DNA from: Candidatus Accumulibacter sp. ACC003
Lineage (GTDB): Bacteria; Pseudomonadota; Gammaproteobacteria; Burkholderiales; Rhodocyclaceae
NCBI RefSeq assembly: GCF_907163085.1
Contig: NZ_CAJQTX010000011.1
Coordinates: 124,001 to 188,000 of the forward strand
Length of the DNA stretch: 64,000 bases
Reading direction: 5' to 3'
Shown here one piece after another: positions 63,979 to 64,000 of this stretch (positions within the stretch are counted from its first letter, which is position 1; the number at the start of each line of letters is the position of its first letter). The position numbers and the translations under genes were made by a program. A model generated the notes under the pieces. It made no database searches, was not told the origin of the DNA, and saw nothing but the letters and a program-made list of their open reading frames with translations.

Positions 63979-64000
63979 GTGACCGACAATCTGTTGCTGG
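63979..64000 (+). CDS. Start of a probable DUF2065 gene, cut by the window edge
   Basis: A GTG ten bases after the hflC stop opens a frame reading MTDNLLL before the window ends. DUF2065 small membrane proteins beginning in this way commonly follow hflC in Betaproteobacteria. Only seven codons are visible, so this is a context-based guess. Confidence 0.35.

Overview
The window is a GC-rich betaproteobacterial chromosome segment. The gene order fits Betaproteobacteria: smpB / ratA-rnfH / DUF4124 / guaB-guaA at one end and hfq-hflX-hflK-hflC-(DUF2065) at the other. The lactate-utilisation operon, the DUF2917-MocR pair and the IS load suggest a Rhodocyclales / Candidatus Accumulibacter-like organism. 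That placement is inference from gene content, not from a database match. No rRNA, tRNA or CRISPR array was seen.

Layout. 1-6.9 kb is a mobile and conflict patch: a large DDE transposase gene running off the left edge, an intact IS66-like element carrying a DUF4338 (DruA-like) gene and flanked by a perfect 8-bp target duplication, an IS3-family remnant that it entered, an alpha/beta-hydrolase gene cut by the IS3, a TIR-domain effector gene, and a decayed end of another DUF4338 element. 6.9-11.8 kb is housekeeping (guaA, guaB, rnfH, ratA, smpB). 11.8-15.7 kb is a lactate regulon: FadR/LldR regulator, two operator copies and lutA-lutC-lutB. 15.8-20.4 kb holds a histidine kinase without its phospho-acceptor histidine, a PLP decarboxylase with a 27-bp tandem duplication, and a metacaspase.

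20.4-38.1 kb is bounded by two inverted, apparently identical 1,908-bp ISAs1-family elements, each with its own perfect 10-bp target duplication. Their transposase has a DUF4338 domain fused at the N-terminus and is split by a canonical A_AAA_AAG frameshift site. Between them lie asmA, a DUF4258/XRE toxin-antitoxin pair, a four-gene signalling operon (periplasmic binding protein, histidine kinase, CheY-like, REC-PAS-PAS-GAF-GGDEF-EAL-REC), a GST, and a tightly overlapping operon of a DUF1538 membrane protein with two PII-like proteins. The second ISAs1 sits 66 bp upstream of that operon's start codon.

38.1-59.9 kb is mostly membrane and stress functions: an RCK potassium channel, ABC exporter, CPA1 antiporter, Na/Ca exchanger, two MAPEG proteins, MocR/DUF2917, an orphan AbiEi-like antitoxin, HAD phosphatase, PilZ, and lrgA-lrgB. 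It also holds a SARP-type regulator next to an OsmC-methyltransferase operon whose promoter carries four 11-bp-phased direct repeats. 60.2-64 kb is hfq-hflX-hflK-hflC.

The most unusual content is the repeated pairing of DruA-like DUF4338 domains with unrelated transposases (IS66-like, ISAs1, and a relic), followed by the PII-PII-DUF1538 operon and the SARP-linked phased repeats. All functional calls come from reading translations and motifs by eye; no search was run.
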